Part shown: one piece after another, positions 52,625 to 63,213 of the stretch
Layout of the letters: each line of letters opens with the position of its first letter
Position numbering within the stretch: position 1 is the first letter of the stretch
Assembly (NCBI RefSeq): GCF_003286085.1
Contig: NW_020825321.1
Span: 1,860,001 to 1,924,000 of the forward strand
Source: Drosophila persimilis
Lineage: Eukaryota; Arthropoda; Insecta; Diptera; Drosophilidae
DNA length: 64,000 nucleotides
Direction: 5' to 3'
Program-made: the position numbers and the translations under genes
Notes under the pieces: model-generated
Databases searched by the model: none
What the model was told of the DNA's origin: nothing
Seen by the model: the letters and a program-made list of their open reading frames with translations, nothing else

Positions 52625-53275
52625 TTTAAAAAGCAATACGATCGTCTCCTAGCCATGGAGTCTCAATTTGGCAGTCTGCAACTGCTGAAGGAGTCTCCGA
52701 GGCGTAAAAAGGTCACTCCGCGGGATCTGCAAGTGCAAACCGTCACTCAGCCGTGCGCCGCCGAAAAACTGACTCCGACCACTCCAAGTGTGCAGCAGTG
52801 GATCTCGTTTGCCACTCCAAGGGCAACGACAGCTGCTGGCGATGCAGATTCGGTAGCCGAATTCATTGCCTCGGAGAAGTACGTCTGCAGCGTCCGTGGT
52901 GTCCGCAAGTTCGCTAGTTGTCCCATCTATCCCTATCCCACCAGTAAATAGACGTTCCGGACCTCCGGATATTGCCACCACAGCTACTAAGCCTCTGGTG
53001 ACTAAACCACTGGTGGGAGTCCCACCAAAACGACAAGTTTTTGTTTCACGGCTGGCTCCTGACCTCACATCTAATGATGTAATTGCTTTTATTCAAAGCA
53101 AAATAAAAGCCGTGGGTTTAAAGGTGGAGAAATTCAACTTCTCTTACGCCAGGGAGATAGCCTCGTTTAAGATAAGCATTTCCCCAACTCAATTTGACAC
53201 CATTTGCTCCACCAAATTTTGGCCGGAGCATTTGGTGGGGAAGGAGTTTAAGGCTAAGAAGAAGAATAGGCCCCC
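52625..53275 (+). pseudogene. CR1-like ORF1 C-terminal half (plus), second copy
   Basis: Begins at KKQYDRLLAMESQFGSL and runs through KKVTPRDLQV; a frameshift near 52890 leads to the conserved C-terminal domain RQVFVSRLAPDLTSND and FSYAREIASFKISISPTQF, and it ends at FKAKKKN around 53270. The homologous ORF on the minus strand (45066-45973) ends at the same Lys-rich position. The PHD-like finger half is missing here. Confidence 0.7.
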
Positions 53276-53329
53276 CATATCCCTTACAAATTTTTCCAGT
53301 GTGCCACCCTCAACCTCAACTTCCTCTTC

Positions 53330-54480
53330 CTCAACTTCCCGTCTTGCTTCCAATATTTTCGTTTCGAACATGCTGCTGTTTCATTGCTTCTACAGCGGTC
53401 TTGCGAATTAGCTCGAAGGAATCGTCGCGATTAAAGACTACAGTTCGGTCCTCCAACATACTGAGGTTTCGTAGGAGTTGATAAGTGGAACCGCCGGTAA
53501 TCATGTTTTGGCCAAAAGCAACACGATATGGGCTACTTTTGACGGCTGCATGCACACTGGACCGTAACGCCCAAGTAATGAAGCTAATCTGCTCATCCCA
53601 ATTGGATTGATCGGGCTTAATATACGCTTTGATAGCAGCGAGTACAGAGCGATTTACCCGCTCTGAGGCGGCGGTGTACGTATGTCGAATTTGGTATTTC
53701 GCTAACAGATCATTGAACTTGTGTGACTTGAATTGAACACCGTTATCTGACACTATCACTTCCGGGACTCCAAAGCAATGAAACAGGTCTTCCTCCTTGC
53801 TTTGCCCATTCTCCTCCTTTCCTCCTCTTTCCTTTCCTCCTCTTTCCTGCTTTGCCCATTGGCGGACGTAGAGGACGATTGGGGTGCTTACAACATTTAC
53901 ACACTTCGTTATTTATAAAAGCTTTTACATCGCCCACTAAATTTGGCCAATAATAGAAGCGTCGAACTCGTTATAGCGTCTTATTGATCCCACTGTGAAA
54001 AGCTAAGGGATGTTCGTGGCCTTGTTTAAGCACTTCTCTCACCAGATCTCTGGGAATCCACAGTTTCCAGCACATGTCGTCACTAATTTGTGGCGTGTTC
54101 AGCTCGACGATAAAAAAGGTTATCCATCACTTTTACATCAGGTAAACGATCTGGATTAGCTTGAATTTTCGCAATGAGTTCTTGATAGTCGGTTGATTTA
54201 TCAATGCCAATATACGATAAGTCTTCGGAATGCACTCGTGATAAAGCATCCGGAACGATGTTCTGACTACCCTTTCTATGGAAAATCTTAAAGGTGAAGC
54301 CCTGCAGTTTCAGTGCCCAGCGAGTTAGTCTCGAGTTTAGGTCTGTCTGTGACATCAGCCATTTTAGTGAGGCATGATCAGTAATAATGGAAAACTGATG
54401 CCCTAGAACCTGCGGACTTGTTTCACGGATCGGAGGTGTAGTATGTACATATATTGAGTGTACACTATACCCAATGGTTA
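53330..54480 (-). pseudogene. pol: Ty3/Gypsy RNase H and integrase remnant (minus)
   Basis: Minus-strand 54484-54083 has an RNase H end (ITDHASLKWLM, then NIVPDALSRV) and leads to the integrase zinc finger (KAFINNEVCKCCKHPNR near 53900). The integrase core resumes at 53759 with IVSDNGVQFKSH (second Asp) and ASERVNRSVLAAIKAY (Glu). The first catalytic Asp segment is absent and is replaced by a CT-rich stretch. No LTR of this element was certain. 53276-53329 is unassigned. Confidence 0.72.
53798..53860. repeat. CT-rich tract between 13-bp direct repeats
   Basis: TGCTTTGCCCATT occurs at 53798-53810 and 53848-53860; the 37 bp between consist of CTCCTCCTTTCC-type words, themselves repeated. It lies where the integrase core has lost its first catalytic segment. 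Confidence 0.7.
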
Positions 54481-54542
54481 ACAACGGATCGGAGGTGTAG
54501 TATGTACATATATTGAGTGCACACTATACCCAATGGTTAACA
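54425..54542. repeat. 59-bp tandem duplication
   Basis: ACGGATCGGAGGTGTAGTAT and the following sequence is repeated at 54425-54483 and 54484-54542, identical except T/C near 54460 (GAGTGTACAC versus GAGTGCACAC). 54543-54658 has a 9-bp inverted repeat, CTTCAAGTG ... CACTTGAAG, and may be remaining LTR-like DNA of an unknown element. Confidence 0.8.
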
Positions 54543-54662
54543 ATAAATGTATCAGCAACACATTGTTGCAGTACACAAACAAAACCACTTCAAGTGAGCG
54601 TGCAATATGATCGCCGCTTATGCGCTAAGCTAAGTCAGCATTCCCACTTGAAGCATATATAT

Positions 54663-55257
54663 AGTTAAATATCCGCAACTCGATTTTAAGTTTTTTAACA
54701 AAGACTTTTATTTTACAACTTAAATATCTTTATGTCACAAGATTTAAATGAATTCCCCGACTTGACTTTCGGTCTGCTTGTCTCAAACGGAACTGATCTC
54801 TCTGCTGCTGGCTAGTTTCCATGAGCCCTTCTCTTGGAACTCCCGACTCTGGCTTCGGGCGTTGCTTTCCTCGGCTGCATCTTCGTGTCGGTGGCGTACG
54901 TGCCTGGATCGATATTTGGGGATGCGTCGGCTTTGATGAAAGGCATCCACTGCTGGCGATCGGTGTTGCATTACATGACGGAGCTAGGAATGTGATACTC
55001 CTTGGTTTTATGTCTAGCTTTGATTGGTCCTCATGAGTGGCGTGATTCTAAAGAATCGATTTCTCGAGAGTGGCGTGATTCTAATGTTGCTGAAACAATG
55101 TGGTCCATTGTTTATATTATGGGGGGCCCTAGCTTGGAGTATGGGAAGAAACAGTTATTGATTCTTGAGTGGGGTCCTGTTACTTGTGTGGATGGGGTGG
55201 ATGAATTGTACATAAACATAATGTGTATGGGATGTGGGGAATTATGGATATGTCACT
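54663..55257 (-). repeat. 3' LTR of the minus-strand errantivirus (595 bp)
   Basis: Plus strand starts AGTTAAATATCC and ends TGTCACT next to the purine tract complement CCCCCAACG. It differs from the LTR at 61176-61770 at one site I noticed (GGAACTCCC versus GGAATTCCC, near 54841 and 61354). Confidence 0.95.
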
Positions 55258-55284
55258 CCCCCAACGTTTGTTATTAGCCTGTCC

Positions 55285-56700
55285 CTAGGCGATTACCCTC
55301 GGGTATAGTGACGGGGTGTCAAGTGCGGTGGCTGAGGTTGGTTCCTCTTCTGCTTCTATTATAGGGTTTATACATTTAACCGTGACTCTTTTAGAAGTTT
55401 TCGTAAATTTAACAGCTACATAACTTAGTAGTACTAATATAATTATGACAAATGAAATTAGTAGACTTATTTGTAATAGGTTACTATATGTGGTGTATTG
55501 CATAATTATTTCATTAGTTTGGACATACGACAGTGGTTTTATTTTAGTTATGTTGTTGTTGACATAAACATTCTGGGCAAAATCTAACATTGTGTTTGAT
55601 ATTGTAAATTCATTTAATTGGATTGAACAGTTGTAGATTTTTATAATGGTATTTCCTTCCGCTATGATTTCTTGGTTTACACAATTCTGATTTAGCGTTG
55701 TTTTTGGAAGATTCCACGTGATTAGTATATTGGGTTCAATAAAGTTTATTTGAAAGTTTTGAAATGTTTTGGAATATGGACATTTAGTGGGAGTTTGCAT
55801 TAAAATTCCTTTTATACAATTGTCATTGGTTTTCAATCTAGTTTCTTTAACAAATACTTCTTCATTTTTTATGTAGTACTTGTCGTATGTCATATCTGTT
55901 AACATGTTATTTAATTCGTCTGGATACGGAACGATTTTATAGATTGGTACTTTTGTAATGTCTTTGGGAATGTTGGAAATTATTAGAATTTCGTTGGTAT
56001 CGGATTTTAGCCATGTGGAGGTTTTTATATTTAGTATTTTCTCAGAATTTATTTGTTCCAGGTAGTCTTGTTTTAATAATTTTGGATTAAATATACCGAG
56101 CCTAGTTAATTGCATACCTAGTTCTATATCTTCGATATATTCTGTGAAATGTTGTAGATTGAATATCAAAATTTCTATTTGTTGATTCCTGTCTTTTTCT
56201 TCATTTAGTTTGTTTATAACGTTTATTCCGCTATTAACTGCATCTATTACCAAATTTAGTTCATTCATTTGAATGCTATGGCTGGCTAAATTTTATATTT
56301 TTTGTTCCAAATCGACTTTATCTTCCTGATCTAGTGTTCCAAAGAGATATTTGTAGGCTGTTCCTACTATATTGATTAGGCCTCTTTTATTTCTTTTGGT
56401 TATTTTTAGCCCGTTCATTTCTCTTTGCAATTTGTCTACTAGATATTTTATTTGGATTATGTCCTGGAATTTAGTGGCTTGCCTTAACAAATTTTGGTAT
56501 AGTTCTTCGGTTTTAGTTACATTAACAGTTAGATAATGGTATTCGTAATTGATAGGTATGTTGATCGATCCAGTTTTGAATATCATATATCCGTTTTGGG
56601 ATTTTATAGAATTTATTTCTATGTTTTGGCCCTGTGCCATTACGATGGTAATTATGAGGAAGATGAGGATTTTAATTGTGTTGAAGTTCGCCGATTCCAT
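55285..56700 (-). pseudogene. env: Env of the minus-strand errantivirus, one nonsense codon
   Basis: Same 471-codon gene as at 4925-6340 and 61798-63213, but codon 136 (GAA in the others) is TAA at 56295-56293. The stop lies about 30 codons after the furin-type site, so the product would be truncated before the main ectodomain and the membrane anchor. The frame is otherwise unbroken. Overlaps pol by 29 nt. Confidence 0.93.
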
Positions 56701-59700
56701 TAACTTCCTCGGTTTCTCTGGAATTATTATATTTGCTTCTATTAGATTTCTTCTTTTTCTTGAATTTTGATTTATAATGAGTTATTTTCCTACCCCTATT
56801 CTTTTCTTCATAATGTTTTTCGTCTACCTGTCTAATTTCACCCGTCCTTTTGAAAGGATTTGTTACCTTAGACTTAACTAGAGGCGATAGTTTATAGCGG
56901 GTATCTACTTCATACTCTATGCGGTTTTTATTTAATTGAGTGATTTTATTCACTTTATTTAGTTGTGTGTCATAATCAGGTGAGCCTGCATAAATGAATA
57001 TATCAGCTGGTGTCCTATTTGTTGTATTATGTTTGGTTTTATGATTATAAGTATAAAGAATTAATTCAAACTTCGTGAATCTATCTTCTGTGTTATCCTC
57101 GCTAGATATTATTCTTAATTTTTCATTTACTGTTTTATGAAATCTTTCTACGTCAGATATTCCATTTTTGCTGGAAGTGATCTCTATTTTGACGTTTTCC
57201 GCATTCAGCCATGCTTGCAATGCTGTGCACATAAAAGCTGAATCTTTATCGGCTTTGATTTCAATTGGTTTGCCCATCTCGTTAAAAACTTTCATGATGG
57301 CTCTTTTTGCTTCTAACCAGTCACGACTTTTTACTTCTACAAGAGTGGCAAACTTCGAGTATACGTCAATACATGATAGGAACTGTTGGTTACCAACCAT
57401 ATAGAAATCCATGACGTATTTCTCTCTGATGTTCAGTATTTCCGGTGTAGTTTCGAATGCCAACTTCGTATTTCTATGCTCTGTTTTGGCAATATTACAA
57501 GTAGGACATTCGTTTATGATGTTTTGGATTAGTTTTTGATAATCCGGGTAATAGTATTTTCCCCTAAACCAATTGACGGTTTTCTCTATCCCTGGATGGA
57601 GTAAGCCTTTATGATTCTTTAATATGGTTTCTTTAAATTCAGCGTAATTCTGAATATCTAGGAGTTTCGTGCTTGATTTAATAGCTTTGGTTATATTGTT
57701 AGAATTAATGATTTCTAAATAGGCTTTTTGGAATGGAGGAAAATCTGTTTCGTTATGGAAATATAATGCGCTCTTTTTGGTGCATAGATATTCCTTTATT
57801 ATATCCTTCGCTAAGGTGTTAGTCATTTCCTTATACGTGATCTTGATGATTAGCTTGTGAAAATAACGAATTGTTTCTACCTTATCTTCATTGCCTTTTA
57901 TTAGCTCAATTTGCCGATTGTAATAGTTAATTGGTCTTTCCGTGATAGCAATGTGATTTAGATTGTCTTCCTGTGCGCTATGTACAGTTGCACCAACGCT
58001 ATTGGAAGCTTCTCCCAGGAGATTTTCATTAATCCTTACCCTTGATAAGGCATCAGCTACATGATTTTCTTTGCCTGGTAGATATTTCATTTTAAAATCA
58101 AACTCATTCAGTTTTATTTTCCACCTTTGTAATTTCATATTTGGCTCCTTGAGGTTGTTCAACCAAATCAAGGGTTTATGATCGCTTTGTATCTCGAATG
58201 TTCTACCGAACAGGTATGAACGGAAATACTTGGTTGCCCATACGATCGCTAATAATTCCTTTTCGATGGCTGAATAGTTTATTTCATGTTCATTTAGGGT
58301 TCTGCTAGCGTAGCAGATCGGTTTGTGTTCTTGTGACAAAACCGCTCCCAATGCTATGTTACTAGCGTCGGTTGTTACCGTGAACATTTTGTCAAAGTCT
58401 GGGAACGCAAGGATAGGGTCTGAGGTGATGAGTACTTTTAGTCTCTCAAATGCCTCGACGTACTTTTCTTCCTTGGGGTCTATGACAGCTCCTTTCTTTA
58501 GTTTGAGTGTCATGGGTTTTGCTATGTTTGCAAAATTAGGAATGAATTTCCTGTAGAACCCGCACAGACCTAAGAATGACTTTATTTGTTTAGTCGTTTC
58601 TGGTATTGGAAATTTGACAATGGCAGAGATTTTGCCTGGATTTGGTACTATTCCTTCAGTAGTGACTACATGACCTAGGAATTCAGTTTCCTTTTTCATG
58701 AATTCACATTTATCCATTTGTAGCTTCAAGTTGGCGTCTCTCAACTTTCCAAATACTCTCCTTAGTGACAACAAGTGTTCTTCCAATGAAGTGGAAAATA
58801 TAATGATGTCATCTAAGTATACAAAGCAATCTTTGAAGATTAACTCTTCTAGCAGATTGTTCATACATCTTTGGAAGGTAGCTGGGGCGGTGGTTAGCCC
58901 AAAGGGCATACGAGTGAACTCGTAATGTCCATGCTTAGTGGAGAACGCAGTTTTGGGGATTGAGCTAGGTTCCATGGGTATTTGATGGAAACCTTTTGCT
59001 AAATCGATTGTCGTAAAATACTGACATTTACCTAGTTTGTCTAGGATTTCATCCATTCTTGGAGTTGGGAATTTGTCCTTAACTGTTATTTCATTTAGAC
59101 TTCTATAGTCTACTACCATTCGATATTTTTGCTTTCCTGAAGCATCTATCTTCTTCGGAATCATAGATATGGGCGAGCAGTAAGGAGAATTCGACTTTCG
59201 AATTATTCCCTGCCTGATCATATCTTTGATTTGCTGGTTTACCTCCTGATCATGTATCTGGGCATATTTGTATGGTCGTCTGTAGACCGGGTCTTCATGT
59301 TGAGTTTTGATCTCGTGCTTGATTGTACTTGTGAAAGTCAAATTGTCACCTTCTCTGTACTGCACATCCTTAAACTCATATAAGACCTTCTTTAACTCTT
59401 CCCTCTCTTCGTCGTTTAAGTGTTCCAATCTTAATTGATTACATTCCCTTAATTCACTGTCTAGAGCGGAAGCGAAGTATTGATCTCCCTCTGGAGATGG
59501 GTCAAGGCACTTAGGTGCGATCTTCTCTTCTTTTGTAGAGGGATCAGTGCACTTCTGTGCGGTCTTGCCGGCTTCAATAGCTTCTCCACTCTGAATGATT
59601 GGGTACGACCTAGCTCCTAGTGTTACAGTGTCATTTCTGTAATCGATGACGGCTTTACTTGCCATCAAGTATTCTCTTCCTAATAAAATATCATAATTTT

Positions 59701-60031
59701 CGGAAAAGTTATGTATGTAGAACTTTTGTTCGGACGGACATGTTTTGTTCGCATTCCTCATTATACTCTTAGTTAAACGGACAGGTCCATTGATGGTATG
59801 GACCGTAAGGTTATCGTCTTTTATCTCGGAATCTGTGTAATTTTCTTTCATGATGTTGATCGATGATCCCGAGTCAGCGATACACCTTAATATTCTTTTA
59901 TTAATGGTAATGTTTATATAGGGTCCTCCTCGGTTTCTTCCGAGGCGGCTTGATGAAAATTTACGTCCATCTTCGTTTGGCCACTCTGGCTCTCCCTCCC
60001 TCTTTTAGTAGGTTGGTTGGGTCCACTCCCA
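56672..60031 (-). CDS. pol: Pol of the minus-strand errantivirus
   Basis: Open frame with the same domains as 1594-4953 (DSGSS protease site upstream of the first ATG at 59851, YLDD in RT, RNase H, HHCC and DDE integrase). One change noted is Lys for Arg at the EERYVEA segment of RT. Expression must again depend on a -1 shift at the slippery site at 59956-59962. No lesion seen. Confidence 0.94.
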
Positions 60032-60870
60032 CTAGCTTGGTTTTGAAATATTTGCTGATTGAATGGATTCTGAGCCCTACCTTGATTCAAGGAATTTTTG
60101 AACTCATTGTATAATCCAGGATTTTGGGAATTTTGATTTTGATTTGTTCGATTCGTCTGACCTGTTCCAGATGAACTCTGAGTTTGATTGTGATAGTTAG
60201 TAGTATTATAATTTGGATAATAGTTTCCAACATTCTTTCGATTTGATTGAGACGATTTCGATTGATCTTTATTTGTACCTGAATCTGTTGTACTAGCTTC
60301 GTACAATCCTTCTTCTTGTGCTGCCTTCTTAAGATTAGACAATGTGGTAATATCTTTTCTTGCTAAGGTCATGAACATTCTGTCAGGAAGTTTTCGAGTA
60401 ATGACATCTTTAATTGTGTTGTTCAAAGCGTTTTTATAAATGACATTATTTTCTGGTATGTTTTCTAAGTTTAGCTTATTGTTTATTAATAATGCTTTTA
60501 TCTCTAATTCTTCTATAAACTTACGAAGACTGCCGTTGAATCTGGTGGTGTATAGTTGTCGTAAGAGTTCTTCATATGGTGTGTGATTTTTGAACTCGTT
60601 GATCAGCGCCGTCTTCAGTTCGAGCCACGTGTTGGGTTGTGTCATTTGCGATATGCGTTGTGCCTCTCCTGACAGTTGGATCTCGGTCGCTCCAAATAGG
60701 ATCCTTTGTTGGCGAAGATCTTCAGTTGGATATAATCCGCATACATATTCGATTCGTTTGATAAATGAGCTTAGCTGTCCAGATGAACCGTCATAGGTAG
60801 GTATTTGTCGGATCGACAGCAGTGCCTGGTTCAAGTGGATTTCGCTCAATGATAGTGGTGGTAACGCCAT
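59914..60870 (-). CDS. gag: Gag of the minus-strand errantivirus
   Basis: 318 codons from ATG at 60870, identical in layout to 755-1711 (capsid-like region, Asn/Gln/Ser-rich tail, no zinc knuckle); one visible substitution, Thr for Ala near residue 25. 60871-61158 is the leader. Confidence 0.93.
   Translation of the reverse strand: MALPPLSLSEIHLNQALLSIRQIPTYDGSSGQLSSFIKRIEYVCGLYPTEDLRQQRILFGATEIQLSGEAQRISQMTQPNTWLELKTALINEFKNHTPYEELLRQLYTTRFNGSLRKFIEELEIKALLINNKLNLENIPENNVIYKNALNNTIKDVITRKLPDRMFMTLARKDITTLSNLKKAAQEEGLYEASTTDSGTNKDQSKSSQSNRKNVGNYYPNYNTTNYHNQTQSSSGTGQTNRTNQNQNSQNPGLYNEFKNSLNQGRAQNPFNQQIFQNQASGSGPNQPTKRGRESQSGQTKMDVNFHQAASEETEEDPI
59928..59962 (-). promoter_or_regulatory. Predicted -1 frameshift signal, minus-strand copy
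   Basis: Reverse complement of the module at 1663-1697: slippery heptamer at 59962-59956, hairpin stem CCTCGG/CCGAGG at 59945-59928. Identical in sequence to the left copy. Confidence 0.8.
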
Positions 60871-61158
60871 GTTGTTGGTGTTGATTGGGTTTTGTTTTGT
60901 TGTAGTTTTTAACTTTATTTTGGTTCACTTGTAAGTTTTTTTGATTTTGTATTAAGTGTTTCACTGTCCTTGGTGATTCACTATCTCCGCTTACTTCAGT
61001 TCACTTAAATTAGTTTTGCAAATCGTATGTGCTTGCAGCACATAGGTTCTTTGGCGGATTTCACAATTTTATTAACAATTCCGGGATTACGTGATCACAG
61101 TAATTATAAATTACACAAGCTGACCATTACCGAAATATAGGTGTTAATTTTAAACGAA

Positions 61159-61176
61159 ATCCTACCGACTGCGCCA
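61159..61176 (-). other. Primer-binding site of the minus-strand errantivirus
   Basis: Reverse complement of the tRNA-Ser-type site at 447-464, adjacent to the LTR at 61176. Confidence 0.8.
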
Positions 61177-61770
61177 GTTAAATATCCGCAACTCGATTTT
61201 AAGTTTTTTAACAAAGACTTTTATTTTACAACTTAAATATCTTTATGTCACAAGATTTAAATGAATTCCCCGACTTGACTTTCGGTCTGCTTGTCTCAAA
61301 CGGAACTGATCTCTCTGCTGCTGGCTAGTTTCCATGAGCCCTTCTCTTGGAATTCCCGACTCTGGCTTCGGGCGTTGCTTTCCTCGGCTGCATCTTCGTG
61401 TCGGTGGCGTACGTGCCTGGATCGATATTTGGGGATGCGTCGGCTTTGATGAAAGGCATCCACTGCTGGCGATCGGTGTTGCATTACATGACGGAGCTAG
61501 GAATGTGATACTCCTTGGTTTTATGTCTAGCTTTGATTGGTCCTCATGAGTGGCGTGATTCTAAAGAATCGATTTCTCGAGAGTGGCGTGATTCTAATGT
61601 TGCTGAAACAATGTGGTCCATTGTTTATATTATGGGGGGCCCTAGCTTGGAGTATGGGAAGAAACAGTTATTGATTCTTGAGTGGGGTCCTGTTACTTGT
61701 GTGGATGGGGTGGATGAATTGTACATAAACATAATGTGTATGGGATGTGGGGAATTATGGATATGTCACT
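61176..61770 (-). repeat. Shared LTR between two errantivirus internal regions
   Basis: 595 bp. On the element strand it is followed by the primer site and leader of the unit to the left and preceded by the purine tract of the unit to the right, so it serves as 5' LTR for one and 3' LTR for the other. No target duplication or foreign DNA lies on either side. Confidence 0.95.
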
Positions 61771-61797
61771 CCCCCAACGTTTGTTATTAGCCTGTCC

Positions 61798-63213
61798 CTA
61801 GGCGATTACCCTCGGGTATAGTGACGGGGTGTCAAGTGCGGTGGCTGAGGTTGGTTCCTCTTCTGCTTCTATTATAGGGTTTATACATTTAACCGTGACT
61901 CTTTTAGAAGTTTTCGTAAATTTAACAGCTACATAACTTAGTAGTACTAATATAATTATGACAAATGAAATTAGTAGACTTATTTGTAATAGGTTACTAT
62001 ATGTGGTGTATTGCATAATTATTTCATTAGTTTGGACATACGACAGTGGTTTTATTTTAGTTATGTTGTTGTTGACATAAACATTCTGGGCAAAATCTAA
62101 CATTGTGTTTGATATTGTAAATTCATTTAATTGGATTGAACAGTTGTAGATTTTTATAATGGTATTTCCTTCCGCTATGATTTCTTGGTTTACACAATTC
62201 TGATTTAGCGTTGTTTTTGGAAGATTCCACGTGATTAGTATATTGGGTTCAATAAAGTTTATTTGAAAGTTTTGAAATGTTTTGGAATATGGACATTTAG
62301 TGGGAGTTTGCATTAAAATTCCTTTTATACAATTGTCATTGGTTTTCAATCTAGTTTCTTTAACAAATACTTCTTCATTTTTTATGTAGTACTTGTCGTA
62401 TGTCATATCTGTTAACATGTTATTTAATTCGTCTGGATACGGAACGATTTTATAGATTGGTACTTTTGTAATGTCTTTGGGAATGTTGGAAATTATTAGA
62501 ATTTCGTTGGTATCGGATTTTAGCCATGTGGAGGTTTTTATATTTAGTATTTTCTCAGAATTTATTTGTTCCAGGTAGTCTTGTTTTAATAATTTTGGAT
62601 TAAATATACCGAGCCTAGTTAATTGCATACCTAGTTCTATATCTTCGATATATTCTGTGAAATGTTGTAGATTGAATATCAAAATTTCTATTTGTTGATT
62701 CCTGTCTTTTTCTTCATTTAGTTTGTTTATAACGTTTATTCCGCTATTAACTGCATCTATTACCAAATTTAGTTCATTCATTTGAATGCTATGGCTGGCT
62801 AAATTTTCTATTTTTTGTTCCAAATCTACTTTATCTTCCTGATCTAGTGTTCCAAAGAGATATTTGTAGGCTGTTCCTACTATATTGATTAGGCCTCTTT
62901 TATTTCTTTTGGTTATTTTTAGCCCGTTCATTTCTCTTTGCAATTTGTCTACTAGATATTTTATTTGGATTATGTCCTGGAATTTAGTGGCTTGCCTTAA
63001 CAAATTTTGGTATAGTTCTTCGGTTTTAGTTACATTAACAGTTAGATAATGGTATTCGTAATTGATAGGTATGTTGATCGATCCAGTTTTGAATATCATA
63101 TATCCGTTTTGGGATTTTATAGAATTTATTTCTATGTTTTGGCCCTGTGCCATTACGATGGTAATTATGAGGAAGATGAGGATTTTAATTGTGTTGAAGT
63201 TCGCCGATTCCAT
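61798..63213 (-). CDS. env: Env of the second tandem errantivirus unit
   Basis: 471 codons, no break. Signal segment, RNKR cleavage site, C-terminal membrane helix and basic tail as in the left copy, with Ser for Ala in the membrane helix (LLISFVI). Together with the left copy it shows that the stop in the middle copy is a new mutation. Confidence 0.93.
   Translation of the reverse strand: MESANFNTIKILIFLIITIVMAQGQNIEINSIKSQNGYMIFKTGSINIPINYEYHYLTVNVTKTEELYQNLLRQATKFQDIIQIKYLVDKLQREMNGLKITKRNKRGLINIVGTAYKYLFGTLDQEDKVDLEQKIENLASHSIQMNELNLVIDAVNSGINVINKLNEEKDRNQQIEILIFNLQHFTEYIEDIELGMQLTRLGIFNPKLLKQDYLEQINSEKILNIKTSTWLKSDTNEILIISNIPKDITKVPIYKIVPYPDELNNMLTDMTYDKYYIKNEEVFVKETRLKTNDNCIKGILMQTPTKCPYSKTFQNFQINFIEPNILITWNLPKTTLNQNCVNQEIIAEGNTIIKIYNCSIQLNEFTISNTMLDFAQNVYVNNNITKIKPLSYVQTNEIIMQYTTYSNLLQISLLISFVIIILVLLSYVAVKFTKTSKRVTVKCINPIIEAEEEPTSATALDTPSLYPRVIA

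Larger units (their letters stand above)
54663..61770 (-). mobile_element. Errantivirus, minus strand, complete unit of a tandem array
   Basis: Same family as 1-6962, LTR-to-LTR period 6513 bp (2 bp shorter because of an A-tract in the leader). The left LTR (54663-55257) is preceded by ATAT, matching the expected 4-bp target duplication. The right LTR (61176-61770) continues directly into the env end of a further internal region, so this LTR is shared. gag and pol are open; env has one nonsense codon. Amino-acid differences from the left-hand copy are few (for instance one in gag and one in pol), so the copies are young. Confidence 0.95.

Noticed and set aside
54821..55277. Plus-strand ORFs of 71 and 91 codons in the minus-strand LTR
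   Set aside because: Antisense readings of LTR sequence with no domain; likely chance.
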